Source: Candidatus Vesicomyidisocius sp. Agig_15_S12
GTDB lineage: Bacteria; Pseudomonadota; Gammaproteobacteria; PS1; Pseudothioglobaceae
Assembly (NCBI GenBank): GCA_021730225.1
Contig: CP072532.1
Coordinates: 517,230 to 581,229, forward strand
DNA: 64,000 bases
Reading direction: 5' to 3'
The notes below the pieces were generated by a model. It was not told the DNA's origin, searched no databases, and worked only from the letters and a program-made list of their open reading frames with translations. The translations under genes and the position numbers were made by a program. Shown here piece by piece: positions 40,621 through 51,389 of this stretch (position 1 is the first letter of the stretch; each line of letters starts with the position of its first letter).

Positions 40621-41813
40621 TAAAAATGAAAAGATTTATACTTTTTATCTTGTGTTAGATGATGAAAAATGAGATACTTAATAGGTGGAAAATGCTCGGC
40701 AAACTTAAGTACAAAGCGCCTAATTTGTTTAATCACCGGGGCATCATTAGTAAATAATGCCACAATGCTATTAGTACTAAAGAACATAAGTCTAGTTAAA
40801 TTAATATGCTTTTTCTCATACAATTTTAGCAAGGATCTAGAACCAATATCTTGACCATTATCCAAAGCCTCATTAACTAATTTAGCTAATATAGCTTGAC
40901 CTCTTAAACCTAAATTAAACCCATGTGCAGTAACAGGGTGCATACCTACTGAAGCATCACCAATCAACGCAAATCGTTTAGAAATAAAAGTTTGCGCGTG
41001 CGTGGCAATCAATGGATAAGAATATCGCTCACCTATTTGTATCATTTTCCCTAACTCATCTTTAAATAATTGTGTTATCATCTGATTAAAATCAGTTTTA
41101 TTCATTTCAAGTATTGCTTGAGATTGGTTGATTTTAACTGTTAATACAATAGACGAAACATTGCCTGCCATTGGCAATAATGCCAATGTTCTACCATAAT
41201 CAAAGCGCTCCAAAGCAACATTATTATGTGATAATTCATGACTCATCTTAGTAACAATCATAATCTTAGAAAAATCCTTCATCAAAGTTGGAATACCAAC
41301 TTTTCTACGAATATCTGAAAAACGACTATCAGCAGCAATAACTAGTTTAGTCTCGACCTTATCGCCATTAGATAAAATAACCTGTGAACAATCATCCAAT
41401 TGGATTACATTCTCAACAACCATATTAGTAACAATATCAATCTTTTTTTCCTGTTTAACTTTCGTATAAAGCGCTTTTCTAATTTGATAATTAGGAACTA
41501 AATAACCCAAGGCTTCTATTGAAGTATTTTTAGTTGTAAAATTCAATAAAGGAGGTGAATCTCCATCAAACACTTTTGCTCCTTTTAAAGGAGAAACTTC
41601 TGCCTGATTAATTAAATCCCAAATACCAAACTTCTTTAAAATTTTTAATGATAAGTGCGTTAATGCAATTTCTCTACCATCTGCCTGAGGTCTTGCAATA
41701 GAATCAAGACTTGATCTTTCAATCAATAATATTTTGATATTAGAATTTAACATAGCGCTAGCAAAACTTAAACCAGCTGGACCACCACCAATAATTACAA
41801 TATCAACTTTCAT
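40620..41813 (-). CDS. UbiH-family FAD hydroxylase (ubiquinone synthesis)
   Basis: A 397-residue flavoprotein monooxygenase: N-terminal [20 protein letters not shown] for FAD, the GREIALTH segment, and [23 protein letters not shown], the second FAD/ribose motif of UbiH/UbiF/UbiI proteins. It hydroxylates the ubiquinone ring; which carbon cannot be told. The C-terminus continues about 60 residues past the usual end of the domain, with some hydrophobic content. Alternative: a UbiM-type broad hydroxylase. Confidence 0.85.
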   Translation of the reverse strand: MKVDIVIIGGGPAGLSFASAMLNSNIKILLIERSSLDSIARPQADGREIALTHLSLKILKKFGIWDLINQAEVSPLKGAKVFDGDSPPLLNFTTKNTSIEALGYLVPNYQIRKALYTKVKQEKKIDIVTNMVVENVIQLDDCSQVILSNGDKVETKLVIAADSRFSDIRRKVGIPTLMKDFSKIMIVTKMSHELSHNNVALERFDYGRTLALLPMAGNVSSIVLTVKINQSQAILEMNKTDFNQMITQLFKDELGKMIQIGERYSYPLIATHAQTFISKRFALIGDASVGMHPVTAHGFNLGLRGQAILAKLVNEALDNGQDIGSRSLLKLYEKKHINLTRLMFFSTNSIVALFTNDAPVIKQIRRFVLKFAEHFPPIKYLIFHHLTQDKKYKSFHF

Positions 41814-42141
41814 TAAACAAAAAATTTAAAATAATATGCTCATTATAACCACGAGCACTTGCTATGATTTATATTAGTTAGTCAATTTGACTATATTCTT
41901 TATTTAATTAGTAAATTAAAATTAGCATTTATCCTTGATATATTTAACTATTATTAGTTTTAATACTTTTTATTGGGAGTCACTTACACTTATCAATATG
42001 TATCTTAATAATCTTATTATTTATATTATTAAGTTTGAGCATTATAAAAAATTCCCAATTGGAATTGAAAAGAGATGTATAGTTTAAGTTGTTTACCTTA
42101 TTCTAAAAACTTTAAATATTTTAAAAAACTGACTATCTCTT
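41814..42141 (-). other. Gene-free stretch
   Basis: 328 bases between the UbiH-family start and tRNA-Val. AT-rich, with no open frame, terminator or promoter that I would defend. Confidence 0.4.
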
Positions 42142-42218
42142 TGGTAGTCACGAGTGAATTCGAATCACCGACCTCTACCATGTCAAGGTAGTGCTCTAAC
42201 CAACTGAGCTACGCGACT
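42142..42218 (-). tRNA. tRNA-Val(GAC)
   Basis: Full cloverleaf on the minus strand, 77 bases with encoded CCA. Acceptor AGTCGCG pairs with CGTGACT (one G-U), discriminator A. Anticodon stem CTACC/GGTAG encloses loop TTGACAT, anticodon GAC. T-arm contains GTTCGAAT-like GATTCGAATTC. It lies 15 bases after the pyrF start side, upstream region of the pyrF stop. Confidence 0.95.
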
Positions 42219-42233
42219 AAAGAAATGATAATT

Positions 42234-42932
42234 TTACTTAAAACAACCTTTAATAATTATTTGAATATCTTTCGCAGCTTGATATGGGCTAATAGCATTT
42301 TTAATTGGGCGACCAACAACAATATAATCCGACCCTAAGTTAAACGCTGTTGCTACATCCACAATACGTTTTTGATCATCATCGTTAGCCACAGGACGGA
42401 TACCTGGTGTAACAACAATTAATTTGTTGTCAACATATTCACGCAAAAATGGAACTTCAAGTCCGGAGGATACCACGCCGTCACAACCCGCTTCAAAAGC
42501 ACGTTTAGCACGAGAAACAACCAACTCCAATACATCACAATCAAAACCTAAATCATCTAAATCACCTCTATCAATACTAGTAAGCGCAGTTACTGCTAAA
42601 ATTTTAAGATTGGATTTATTTTCATTAGCTTTTTCCATAAGTGCTTGATTACCATGAATAGTGACAAAAGTAGCACCATATTGGCTTAAGCGTTTAATAG
42701 TTCTACCTACAGTTTCTGGCACGTCAAAAAATTTTAAATCCACAAAAACTTGTTTATCTTTTTCTAATAACCAATCAAGCAAATTAAAGTATTGTCCTGT
42801 CATTAATAATTCCATACCAATTTTATAAAAATTAATACTATTATCCAATTGAATTACCAAATCTTTAGCCTGTTCAATTTCTGATACATCTAAAGCAAAT
42901 ATAAGCCTATTCTCAACTTTAATATCCTTCAT
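42234..42932 (-). CDS. pyrF: Orotidine 5'-phosphate decarboxylase
   Basis: A 232-residue TIM-barrel enzyme making UMP from OMP. FALDVSEIEQA at the N-terminus, the catalytic VFVDLKFFDVPETV (the DxKxxD type active site), and VTPGIRP and VGRPI phosphate-binding loops are intact. Normal length. The tRNA-Val gene follows its stop by 15 bases on the same strand and may be cotranscribed. Confidence 0.95.
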   Translation of the reverse strand: MKDIKVENRLIFALDVSEIEQAKDLVIQLDNSINFYKIGMELLMTGQYFNLLDWLLEKDKQVFVDLKFFDVPETVGRTIKRLSQYGATFVTIHGNQALMEKANENKSNLKILAVTALTSIDRGDLDDLGFDCDVLELVVSRAKRAFEAGCDGVVSSGLEVPFLREYVDNKLIVVTPGIRPVANDDDQKRIVDVATAFNLGSDYIVVGRPIKNAISPYQAAKDIQIIIKGCFK

Positions 42933-43127
42933 GTAATTTTAAATTAAATGTCAAAAAAAATATTAAAATTATACTGTGATTTAAATTACATACTTTTGTG
43001 AAATAAAAGTTCATTCAAATAAATACCAACCTACAAGTAAATAAAACATATTATCATCAACAAATCAGATAAAAGATATAATGCAAAGATTTCAATAAGT
43101 GATTATATCATGGATAATAATCACATT

Positions 43128-43204
43128 GCCTTCGTAGCTCAGCTGGATAGAGTAACCGCCTCCTAAGCGGTAGGTCGTGTGTTCAAATCGCACCGGGGGC
43201 ACCA
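43128..43204 (+). tRNA. tRNA-Arg(CCT)
   Basis: 77 bases with encoded CCA. Acceptor GCCTTCG pairs with CGGGGGC (two G-U), discriminator A. Anticodon stem ACCGC/GCGGT encloses CTCCTAA, anticodon CCT, reading AGG. T-loop TTCAAAT is normal. No adjacent integrase or att-like repeat. Confidence 0.95.
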
Positions 43205-43788
43205 ATCAAAGAAGTAAAAATACAAAAAAATTAATCTTAAAGTCTTTGTAATAAGGCTTTAACTTTAAGAGTTATTAGTATTATATATTTTAGTATGACT
43301 TATACGTCTTTTGACACAGATATTAGTAATCTTATAATCTTCATTATATAACAAATTAGTTAGATAGACTAGGTATAATTATAATATAATAAAATTATTT
43401 TGCATCAAATTCTAATGTTTGTATAGGTCAGCACAATTTAAACTACGTCAAGAAAATTATCAATATTATCATCATGTATCGTTTCTCTAAGCATCACAAG
43501 TCTCAAGGTGAAGCATTTGCAACTCAGTGATAATGAAAACTTGAAATTTATCAGTGATGAAAAAACTTAACCAAATTTAAAGAGAATATCAACAAAAGTA
43601 GGTTTTTTGTAAAAATTATGATTCACCCATTATGACAAAATTGAAAAACAATCCAAACCACCCAAGAATTAGGATAAGTACTATTATAAACAACATCAAA
43701 AAGCCTTTTCAAAAACATATTCTTAAAGACTTAAAAAACAAAATAAGATAATATTTATAACAATATTATCTTACATAAGGAATAGTAA
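43205..43788 (+). other. Gene-free stretch before aroC
   Basis: 584 bases without a recognisable gene. Lysine- and asparagine-rich short frames occur, none longer than about 40 codons. AAGGAATAGTAAATG at the end supplies the aroC ribosome site. No promoter is claimed. Confidence 0.4.
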
Positions 43789-44886
43789 ATGAGTGGTAAT
43801 ACAATTGGAAAATTATTTACAATTACCACAGCAGGTGAATCCCATGGTGAAGCATTAATTGGTATTGTAGATGGTTGTCCTCCAGGACTAGAACTTACTG
43901 AAGTCGACTTACAAGATGATTTAGACCTTAGAAAACCAGGTACTTCCCGCCATACTAGTCAGCGTCATGAAGAGGATTTAGTAAAAATATTATCTGGCAC
44001 ATTTAAAGGAAAAACAACAGGTACACCAATAGCACTCATCATCCAAAATACAGACCAGCGTTCCAAAGACTATGGAAATATTAAAGATACCTTCCGCCCT
44101 GGACATGCTGATTACACTTATCATCAAAAATATGGTATTAGAGATTATCGTGGGGGTGGACGTTCTTCTGCAAGAGAAACTGCTATGCGTGTTGCTTGCG
44201 GTGGTATTGCTAAAAAGTATTTAAACCAAGAATTCGATATTAAAATTAAAGGTTATTTATCTCAACTAGGACCTATTAAAATTGAAAATTCTGATTGGCT
44301 TGAAATACACAACAACCCGTTTTTTTGCCTCGATGCTAGTAAAGTTAAAATTTTAGAAAAATATATGGATACTTTGCGAAAGTCAGGTGATTCAGTAGGT
44401 GCTAGAATCAACATCATAGCAAATAATATGCCTGTTGGGCTAGGAGAACCGATTTTTGACAGATTAGATGCAGATATTGCTCATAGTATGATGAGCATTA
44501 ACGCAGTAAAAGGAGTTGAAATTGGCGATGGATTTAGAGTAGTTAACCAAAAAGGTACTGAGCATCGTGATGCCATTACCTTGACAGGTTTTAAGTCAAA
44601 TCATGCTGGTGGCATTTTTGGTGGAATTAGTTCAGGTCAAGATATTTTAGTGTCTATTGCACTAAAACCAACTTCAAGTTTGAGCCTACCAATTGAAAGT
44701 ATTGATAAAAAAGGGAGGCCTATTGAAGTGATTACCAAAGGCAGACATGACCCTTGCGTAGGCATTCGTGCAACGCCTATTGCTGAAGCTATGCTAGCAA
44801 TAACCATTATGGATCACGTTATGCGTCATCGGGCTCAAAACTTAAATGTCGCATCAATTACACCTATTATTCCAGCCTTAATATAG
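43789..44886 (+). CDS. aroC: Chorismate synthase
   Basis: A 365-residue FMN-dependent enzyme forming chorismate from EPSP. The three signatures are present: [50 protein letters not shown], and [17 protein letters not shown]. Full length. It stands alone between gene-free stretches, with aroE elsewhere in the window. Confidence 0.97.
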   Translation: MSGNTIGKLFTITTAGESHGEALIGIVDGCPPGLELTEVDLQDDLDLRKPGTSRHTSQRHEEDLVKILSGTFKGKTTGTPIALIIQNTDQRSKDYGNIKDTFRPGHADYTYHQKYGIRDYRGGGRSSARETAMRVACGGIAKKYLNQEFDIKIKGYLSQLGPIKIENSDWLEIHNNPFFCLDASKVKILEKYMDTLRKSGDSVGARINIIANNMPVGLGEPIFDRLDADIAHSMMSINAVKGVEIGDGFRVVNQKGTEHRDAITLTGFKSNHAGGIFGGISSGQDILVSIALKPTSSLSLPIESIDKKGRPIEVITKGRHDPCVGIRATPIAEAMLAITIMDHVMRHRAQNLNVASITPIIPALI

Positions 44887-45113
44887 ATTTGTTCAACTCC
44901 CCCACTCAAAAATAAATAACATAAGTTATATTAAAACTTACCAAGTTAACATTTACGCCTAAAAGATAACCTTAAAAATATCTTTATTAATTTTAAAAAT
45001 GCAAAAAATCATGAATTATTTAAACCATTTATAAATTAGCTTAATTTTAGCCTTGAAAACATAGCTATTAATTAGTATAATTGAAATTAATAAAAGCCAT
45101 TCTAAGAAAAATA

Positions 45114-45620
45114 ATGTACAAAACACTACTATCTATATTACTAATTTCCAGTACGATTAATGCCAATAGCAACAATTTATTTAATAGCAGTCTCTTTGAT
45201 AACAATTTTATTTGGTACTATTTTGAACAACAGTTTAGACAATTAAATTATAAAATTAATCAAATACAAAACTATAGTAACCTTAGAACACAAAGTAGAA
45301 GATACTTTAACAATCAAACAAATAGCTTTATTATCCAAATAAAAGTTAATGGAATCAGTAAAGAAAATCTTAATATTTCTACCAATAATAATATTATTTT
45401 AATCAAAGGGAGTGTTAAACAAGTTCAAAATAACAATCACAGTTTAAGCACTTCGTCTGAAAGTTTTTTCCAAAAATTTACCATACCAGATGATGTTGAT
45501 ACCAATAATATCAAAGCAAGCTTTAACAACAATATACTGAGTATCTCTATTCCAAAACTTAAACAGAAAAAACTACAAGTACAGAAAAAACTACAAGTAC
45601 AAAAAATATCTATTCAATAG
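45114..45620 (+). CDS. Exported small heat-shock (Hsp20/alpha-crystallin) protein
   Basis: From ATG 45114 a 168-residue protein with a signal peptide (MYKTLLSILLISSTINANS) and an alpha-crystallin domain at about residues 60-150: NSFIIQIKVNGISKENLNIS, then LIKGSVK, F.KFTIPDDVD, and the family end pattern IKASFNNNILSISIPK. Hsp20 proteins are ATP-independent holdases; most are cytosolic, so export to the periplasm is unusual. The C-terminus carries a tandem KKLQVQ duplication. It meets the convergent queE stop at 45621. The TTG start at 45081 would bury the signal peptide and is not preferred. Confidence 0.75.
   Translation: MYKTLLSILLISSTINANSNNLFNSSLFDNNFIWYYFEQQFRQLNYKINQIQNYSNLRTQSRRYFNNQTNSFIIQIKVNGISKENLNISTNNNIILIKGSVKQVQNNNHSLSTSSESFFQKFTIPDDVDTNNIKASFNNNILSISIPKLKQKKLQVQKKLQVQKISIQ
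45572..45603 (+). repeat. Short tandem duplication in the Hsp20 C-terminus
   Basis: Two direct copies of an 18-base unit (AAAAAACTACAAGTACAG type) encode KKLQVQ twice in a row. Near-identical copies suggest recent slippage. Confidence 0.7.
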
Positions 45621-46262
45621 TTACTTTCCTTTTTCATCACCCCAAAGTAATTTATGTAATTGTAATTGCAGTCGCACATTTAATTGTTGATCCAAAATCC
45701 AATCTGCTAATTGCGTTGGTGTAATATTGCCAAATACAGGTGAGAATAATACACCTGCAGTAGTAGAATACTGGTTCAAAATAGCCACACTCCAATCAAA
45801 ATCAGAATGTGATCCGATGACAAATTTCAGCTGATCTTTGACAGTTAATTTTTTAAAATTTGTATACTTATTTTGTTCAGACTCACCAGAACTTGGAGTT
45901 TTAACATCCATAACTATTGACACTAAAGCATTAACATCTTGTATGTTAATGCTACCACTAGTTTCTAAAGACACTTGATAATTATTTTCAACCAATCTAT
46001 CTAACAATAAATAACAGTTTTTTTGTACTAGAGGCTCACCACCTGTTACACAAATATAAGTAGTATCGTATTGTTTTATTTCACTAATGATTGCATCAAT
46101 TTCCATTAAGTTATTACCCTTAAATGCATATTCAGTATCACAATATGTACATTTAAGCGGACAACCGGTTAAGCGAATAAATACGCTAGGTAGACCAACT
46201 TCACGTGCTTCACCTTGAATGGAATAAAATATTTCATTAATGTTTAATTTAGCGTTAATCAT
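45621..46262 (-). CDS. queE: 7-carboxy-7-deazaguanine synthase
   Basis: A 213-residue radical-SAM enzyme that makes the deazaguanine core of queuosine. N-terminal EIFYSIQGEAREVGLPSVFIRL.GCPLKCTYCDTEYAF holds the CxxxCxxC cluster motif in its QueE form, and CVTGGEPL follows. Normal length. Pairs functionally with queH at 25200; queC, queD and queF are not in the window. The ATG is 8 bases from the last codon of the decayed uvrB. Confidence 0.95.
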   Translation of the reverse strand: MINAKLNINEIFYSIQGEAREVGLPSVFIRLTGCPLKCTYCDTEYAFKGNNLMEIDAIISEIKQYDTTYICVTGGEPLVQKNCYLLLDRLVENNYQVSLETSGSINIQDVNALVSIVMDVKTPSSGESEQNKYTNFKKLTVKDQLKFVIGSHSDFDWSVAILNQYSTTAGVLFSPVFGNITPTQLADWILDQQLNVRLQLQLHKLLWGDEKGK

Positions 46263-46270
46263 AATATTTT

Positions 46271-47621
46271 TTAAATTGAGCGATCTTTGAGTTGTTTAAT
46301 TTAATTACGCATATCTACTACATATTCAGACTCTAAATCGATAGCAAAAATATACATTTTCTCTTCTAATATTTTAATTTATTTTGCTTATTACACTGGT
46401 GAAAATTGAATAAGTGCTATATGTATATCATACTTTTCTATTTTATTATTGATTAAATTTATATCAAGAATATTGATAATAGGTTTGGTGATACTTTTAG
46501 GTGTAATATCATTTTTAAAATTATAAGCCTCCTTTTAAATCCGACATCTTTTAGTTTTATTCATCGCTCTTTATAGCGATTGAGTTATGGGGGTAATATA
46601 TAAAATTACATCATGTCTTATTTATATGTCAACCGCCTCGTCCCATGGTTCAGATTAGCGTGCTTTCAGAGCGTAAAAATCCTTCTTTATCTGCATCTAA
46701 AATATCCACTAAAGATTTCTCTGGAATATCCAAACCTTCACGTAACAGATTGGTACCAATAAATACATCAAAAACAACTAAACGAAAATCACAAATAATT
46801 TACATTCGTTTAACAGTATCAATATCAGAATGTAAATAGCAAACTTTAACATAATAGTTGTTTAAATAATCACTTAATTGCTCACTTATTTTTTAGTCAA
46901 AAGTTGTAACCAATACACATTCATCCACTTTAACACGTATTCGTATTTCACTAAGTAAATCATCTACCTGTGTATCCATAGAGCGAATATAACTTTCAGG
47001 ATTTAATAATTCTGTTGATCTTAGCACTTGCTCAGCAATGATGCTAGAAACTTACAATTCATATCATGTAGGCGTAGCAAATACCAAAATACATTAATGA
47101 ACTCTATCTCCTTAAATTCTAAAATAACCACATATTAAAGTCAATGTCATTACGTGAATATTGCATTTGTGGTTGGAGGTGAAAGTATTCCACACTGATT
47201 AATAATTTTCCCAATACTTAAATATAGTAGCATTGCCATATAACTTTCAGGATTGTCCAAACCATAAACAGCAGACATACTAGCAATAATAATAACATCA
47301 CGCTAATAGAGCCTTGATGGTAGCAAGACGTATTTGCTCGATTGGTTTATTAATAGAAGAAGCCTTTTCAATATAAATATCAGAGGCAAGAATATAACCC
47401 TCTAACTGATAATAATCATAATAAGAAACAAAACATTCCACTGAATTTTGTGGAAAGAACTCTTTCATTTCATTATACAAATATGCTGCTAATATTTTGT
47501 TGGGTATCATAATTTACGCTGTCAACCAAAATTTTAATCACTTGCAGCTGATCTCCACTAGGAGTAAATTTTGGTATCAGTTGAAATTTATTGTCCACAC
47601 AAAAGATTTTTTCATTAACAT
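46271..47621 (-). pseudogene. uvrB: Excinuclease ABC subunit B, heavily degraded
   Basis: UvrB can be followed in order through several frames with many stops. From the N-terminus: KFTPSGDQLQVIKILVDS; then, with the Walker A region deleted, [20 protein letters not shown] and [53 protein letters not shown] and [68 protein letters not shown]; and the C-terminal UVR-type end LEEKMYIFAIDLES with IKQLKDRS. Total about 1.35 kb against about 2.0 kb for an intact gene. Nucleotide-excision repair through UvrABC is therefore lost or requires another copy. Confidence 0.95.
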
Positions 47622-47658
47622 AAACACCCAATTTTAATCTATTTTATTATTAATAATC

Positions 47659-48837
47659 ATGTCAGCATATCTTTCCGATAGAATTCAAAAAATTAAACCA
47701 TCAGCCACACTTGAAGTCACTGCAAAAGCCAACGAATTAAAATCTCAAGGTATTCAAATTATATCTATGGGTTCAGGAGAACCAGACTTTGATACACCTA
47801 AAAATATTCAAAAAGCAGCTATAAAGGCTATTAATAATGGCCAAACTCGTTATACAATGGTAGATGGAACACCCATATTAAAACAAGCAATTATTGATAA
47901 ATTTAAACGAGAAAATAGCCTAACTTACGCCAATACCGAAGTAATGGTTTCATCAGGTGGAAAACAAGTGTTTTATAATCTTTGCCAAGCTGTGCTGAAT
48001 AAAGGCGATGAAGTGATTATTACCGCACCTTTTTGGGTAAGTTATCCAGACATTGCTCTTTTAGCTGATGCAACACCAATTATCATTACAACAGGATTAG
48101 AACAAAATTTTAAAATTACACCAAAACAATTAGAATCAAATATTACTAATAATACTAAATTATTTGTTATTAACAGCCCATCCAACCCAACAGGTGCAGT
48201 TTATTCTCAAGCTGAATTACAAGCATTGGCAAATGTATTAAAAAGATACCCAAAAATATTAATCATTACTGATGATATTTACGAACATATTTATTGGAAC
48301 AATGATGAGAATTTTGTTAACATCGTTATGGTTGATAAAACACTAAAAAATCGCACTATTATTCTGAATGGAGTCTCTAAAGCCTATGCAATGACTGGTT
48401 GGAGAATTGGATATGGCGCAGGTCCCAAAAATATTATTCAAGCCATGAAAAAAATCCAAGGTCAATCCACTTCTAATCCTTGCTCTATTTCCCAAGCTGC
48501 TGCTTTAGAAGCTTTAAATGGTGATCAAAATATTATCAACATAATGGTTTGTGCTTTTAAGAAAAGACATGATTTTATTGTTGATGCATTAAACACAATT
48601 AATGGTATTGAGTGTCCTAAATCACAAGGCGCCTTTTATGCATTTCCAAGGGTTGAGGGGTTAATTAGCCGTCTTGGCTTAAAAAATGATATTGAACTCT
48701 CTACTTACTGCTTAGAAATATTGAATATTGCATTAGTCCCAGGTTCAGATTTCGGTATGCCAGGTTATATACGTTTTTCATTTGCCACAAGCATGGACAA
48801 CATTAGAAAAGCTATTGATAAGCTCAGCAAGGTATAA
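47659..48837 (+). CDS. aspC: Aspartate aminotransferase (class I, subgroup Ib)
   Basis: A 392-residue PLP enzyme transferring amino groups between aspartate and 2-oxoglutarate. MGSGEPDFDTP, YT.VDGTP.LKQAI, VINSPSNPTGAVY, DDIYEHI and the lysine segment GVSKAYAMTGWRIGYGAGP define the prokaryotic Ib group. Some relatives are also prephenate aminotransferases. Divergent from the uvrB wreck. Confidence 0.9.
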   Translation: MSAYLSDRIQKIKPSATLEVTAKANELKSQGIQIISMGSGEPDFDTPKNIQKAAIKAINNGQTRYTMVDGTPILKQAIIDKFKRENSLTYANTEVMVSSGGKQVFYNLCQAVLNKGDEVIITAPFWVSYPDIALLADATPIIITTGLEQNFKITPKQLESNITNNTKLFVINSPSNPTGAVYSQAELQALANVLKRYPKILIITDDIYEHIYWNNDENFVNIVMVDKTLKNRTIILNGVSKAYAMTGWRIGYGAGPKNIIQAMKKIQGQSTSNPCSISQAAALEALNGDQNIINIMVCAFKKRHDFIVDALNTINGIECPKSQGAFYAFPRVEGLISRLGLKNDIELSTYCLEILNIALVPGSDFGMPGYIRFSFATSMDNIRKAIDKLSKV

Positions 48838-48867
48838 AATTTGTATGGTCTAATTTTATAGACTCTC

Positions 48868-50127
48868 TCATTCTTTAATTTGACTATAATCAGCTCCAGG
48901 CAACTCCAACCCATTAATTGTTTCAATAGAATTATTTGAAATACCTTGGAGTGATCCATACATATTTACAGTGCTCAGCATGATTTTTTCAAGTTGCTTA
49001 CTTCGTTTGCTCCATATTCTATTAAAGGCTTTTTTTTCTGAATCAATATCTGATCTCATCTCTGTAAAACCTTCAACTATTGTTTCCATATCCATTTTAA
49101 ATTCACTACTGGTTAAATATCTATATAAATGACTTACTATATCTTCTCTATTTTCGCTAATGCTCCTAATTTTATATATTTCAATCAACTGCTTTCTAAG
49201 AATATGAGATATCATTTTAAACTCTTCAAGTGAACACACCCAAATACCTTTTACTAATCCAGCTCGCTTCATTCCTTTTGGCATAGCTTGCGTTGCCAAA
49301 ACACCTATGTCTACATTCTTCTCACGCATATCAGCTTTAAATTTTTGTATCCAAGAATTTTCAAAGTTCTTTGTTCTTTTACTTTCATAATAAATTATTC
49401 CACATTTTTGATTATGATTGTTTACTACATATTGCAAACAATCTCCCCCCCGAACCCCTTGTTTGATTGATTCGATTATATCTAATGGAAAATTATATTT
49501 TAAGAAACTCTCAATAGTTTGCTCTTGAGCTTCGCCTTGAATCTGCATGGAACCTTGATTAGACTGACGATGTGCATCTTCTATACTTTTTTGCATTTGT
49601 TTCATTTTCACATCGTTCTCACTCTGTTGCTGCTCTCTATCTTCTATAGCTTTTTTTTCAGATAAATTAATAGCTTCAGCTACCTTCATTTCGATATCTA
49701 CTTGATGTTGAGATTCCATTGTATTAACAGTAGCCTCTAATCTCATATTTTCTATCTTAATTTTGTTATTTTCTATATTTTTCTGTTTAGCATTTTCTAA
49801 ATCATTTTTAACCTCTTCACGTATCTGTTTATCTAATAATTCTTTATCTAACATCGCTCTTTTATCAACTTCAGTTTGAATCATCTCTTCTTGATTTTTT
49901 TGTACATCATTGTATTTTTTTACTAATACATTCCTTTCCTGCTCTACTAAAAAAGCAACCTCTTCATCCTGCTTCTCTTTTTCATCATTAAGCGCTTTCT
50001 CTCTTGCTTTAATTTCAATATCCTTTTTGACATATTTAGAATTTAAGTCTATTGATATACTTTTCCATATTGATTGTTCAATATTGATTTTATTACCACA
50101 ATGTTCACATTCAATTTTATGTACCAT
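48868..50127 (-). CDS. DUF2130 protein (coiled coil plus nuclease-like domain)
   Basis: A 419-residue soluble protein. Residues 7-10 form a CEHC half zinc-ribbon; about 40-205 is an almost continuous charged coiled coil; about 205-395 is the DUF2130 domain, recognisable from FLKYNFPLDIIE, KQGVRGGDCLQYV, CGIIYYESKRTKNF, W..KFK.DM and LATQAMPKGM. The G.DC...V and YYESKRTK pattern has the look of a restriction-endonuclease-like core (E-x-K), but activity is unproven. The start has a strong AAGGAGAG site. Such proteins are sporadic and often in accessory DNA; the downstream side of this gene is empty. Confidence 0.85.
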   Translation of the reverse strand: MVHKIECEHCGNKINIEQSIWKSISIDLNSKYVKKDIEIKAREKALNDEKEKQDEEVAFLVEQERNVLVKKYNDVQKNQEEMIQTEVDKRAMLDKELLDKQIREEVKNDLENAKQKNIENNKIKIENMRLEATVNTMESQHQVDIEMKVAEAINLSEKKAIEDREQQQSENDVKMKQMQKSIEDAHRQSNQGSMQIQGEAQEQTIESFLKYNFPLDIIESIKQGVRGGDCLQYVVNNHNQKCGIIYYESKRTKNFENSWIQKFKADMREKNVDIGVLATQAMPKGMKRAGLVKGIWVCSLEEFKMISHILRKQLIEIYKIRSISENREDIVSHLYRYLTSSEFKMDMETIVEGFTEMRSDIDSEKKAFNRIWSKRSKQLEKIMLSTVNMYGSLQGISNNSIETINGLELPGADYSQIKE

Positions 50128-50289
50128 TTTCTCTCCTTGACTTATTTATAATTAATAAACAATATCAACATGAAACTTGTTAAGTTAGACAATTCTAAAA
50201 ACTTCTTCTATACTTAACAATAGATACTTTTATTATATAAACAATACAATATCTATACCGTCTTCTATATATAGAAATTTATCTATTAC

Positions 50290-50494
50290 TTATCTAATTT
50301 ATCAAATAATTCTTTTAATAGTTTCTAGTTATTCTTAATACCTTTAAGAATTTGACGTTCTTCTTCTGTAAAAATATCAAACTCATCATTTTCATAAGGC
50401 AGAAAGATACCAAAATTACAATACCATGTTGTATCTCTTTAATTTTTCCTAAGTTATTAGCTGATGTAAATAACCATTTTTCACGAATCATCAT
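50290..50494 (-). pseudogene. Small broken gene upstream of the DUF2130 gene
   Basis: Starting at ATG 50494 the frame reads MMIREKWLFTSANNLGKIKE..., then after one frame change FLPYENDEFDIFTEEERQIL and KGIKNN, an in-frame stop, and KLLKELFDKLDK to a final stop. One frameshift and one nonsense change in an otherwise continuous protein of about 68 residues. Not recognised. It lies on the same strand as the DUF2130 gene, 163 bases upstream, and may be a lost partner. Confidence 0.55.
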
Positions 50495-51389
50495 CTTAAA
50501 TTATCAGAAATAAAAATTAAATACTTTAGGAAACCGAACAAAATATTAGTATTAAAGTAGTATAGAGGTTGTATTTCCATATTTTTTGGAAATACATTCT
50601 TAAAATATAAGTATAATTAATTTATACTAAATTGCCTAGAGATAAAACTATCTTTCAACACACTAAATATAGAAAATATACATAATAGATATACGAATAT
50701 ATAATATACTTTATATCAATCCTTTAAGGTTTAAAAACAATTGCTTAAAATACATCAAAAATAATTAACAAATAACATGAATTTATTAACACATTTTTAA
50801 TAATTATAATTATTATCTCCTAATTTAATCAAGTAACTAATCTAAATCAGTAATAATTTTATCTAAATTAATAGTATAATCCATACTAAATATAAGTTTA
50901 AACTTTATACTTAACCTACTCAAGTTATATACAAAAAAAATAAATACTCTTATAACTATTATAAGATCTTACAATAGAGTAGATTTTCTATCTTATCATT
51001 AAGATTTATGATATATACTCCTAAGATATATACTCCTAACCTAAAAACAGTTTTGTTAAACCTAAATATATAAGATATAAACAGTTGAAGATATACAAGT
51101 TAGAAATTTATCGCAACTTTGGACGTACATCTACTCGTACATCTATTAATATAATGTAGTAAGTAAAGTTATTGCCCTCCACCTCCAAATACTTAATTAC
51201 ATACTAATGCTTATTAGTAGTCACTACATTAACTATTTGAGTATAGATCTATTATATCATTAGACATATATATCACTAGAAATAAATTTTGATGTATATA
51301 GTAGATATTTATGATATATATTATAAAATTGATAATTTTAATGTAAATTATCAATAACTTACATCTTACATGATATAACCATAAAAATA
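50495..51389 (+). other. AT-rich gene desert
   Basis: About 0.9 kb of extremely AT-rich DNA with no gene. A direct repeat GATATATACTCCTAA occurs twice in tandem at about 51008-51037. Nothing suggests an origin: no clustered DnaA boxes were noticed by eye. Confidence 0.45.

Noticed and set aside
43128..43204. tRNA-Arg as an integration site
   Set aside because: No integrase gene, no duplicated tRNA end and no mobile genes nearby.
46645..46839. Plus-strand ORF of 64 codons
   Set aside because: It is antisense to the decayed uvrB motifs ([19 protein letters not shown]) on the minus strand.
47298..47510. A stand-alone 70-residue gene on the minus strand
   Set aside because: The sequence is an internal piece of UvrB ([12 protein letters not shown]...VSYYDYYQ), so it belongs to the pseudogene.
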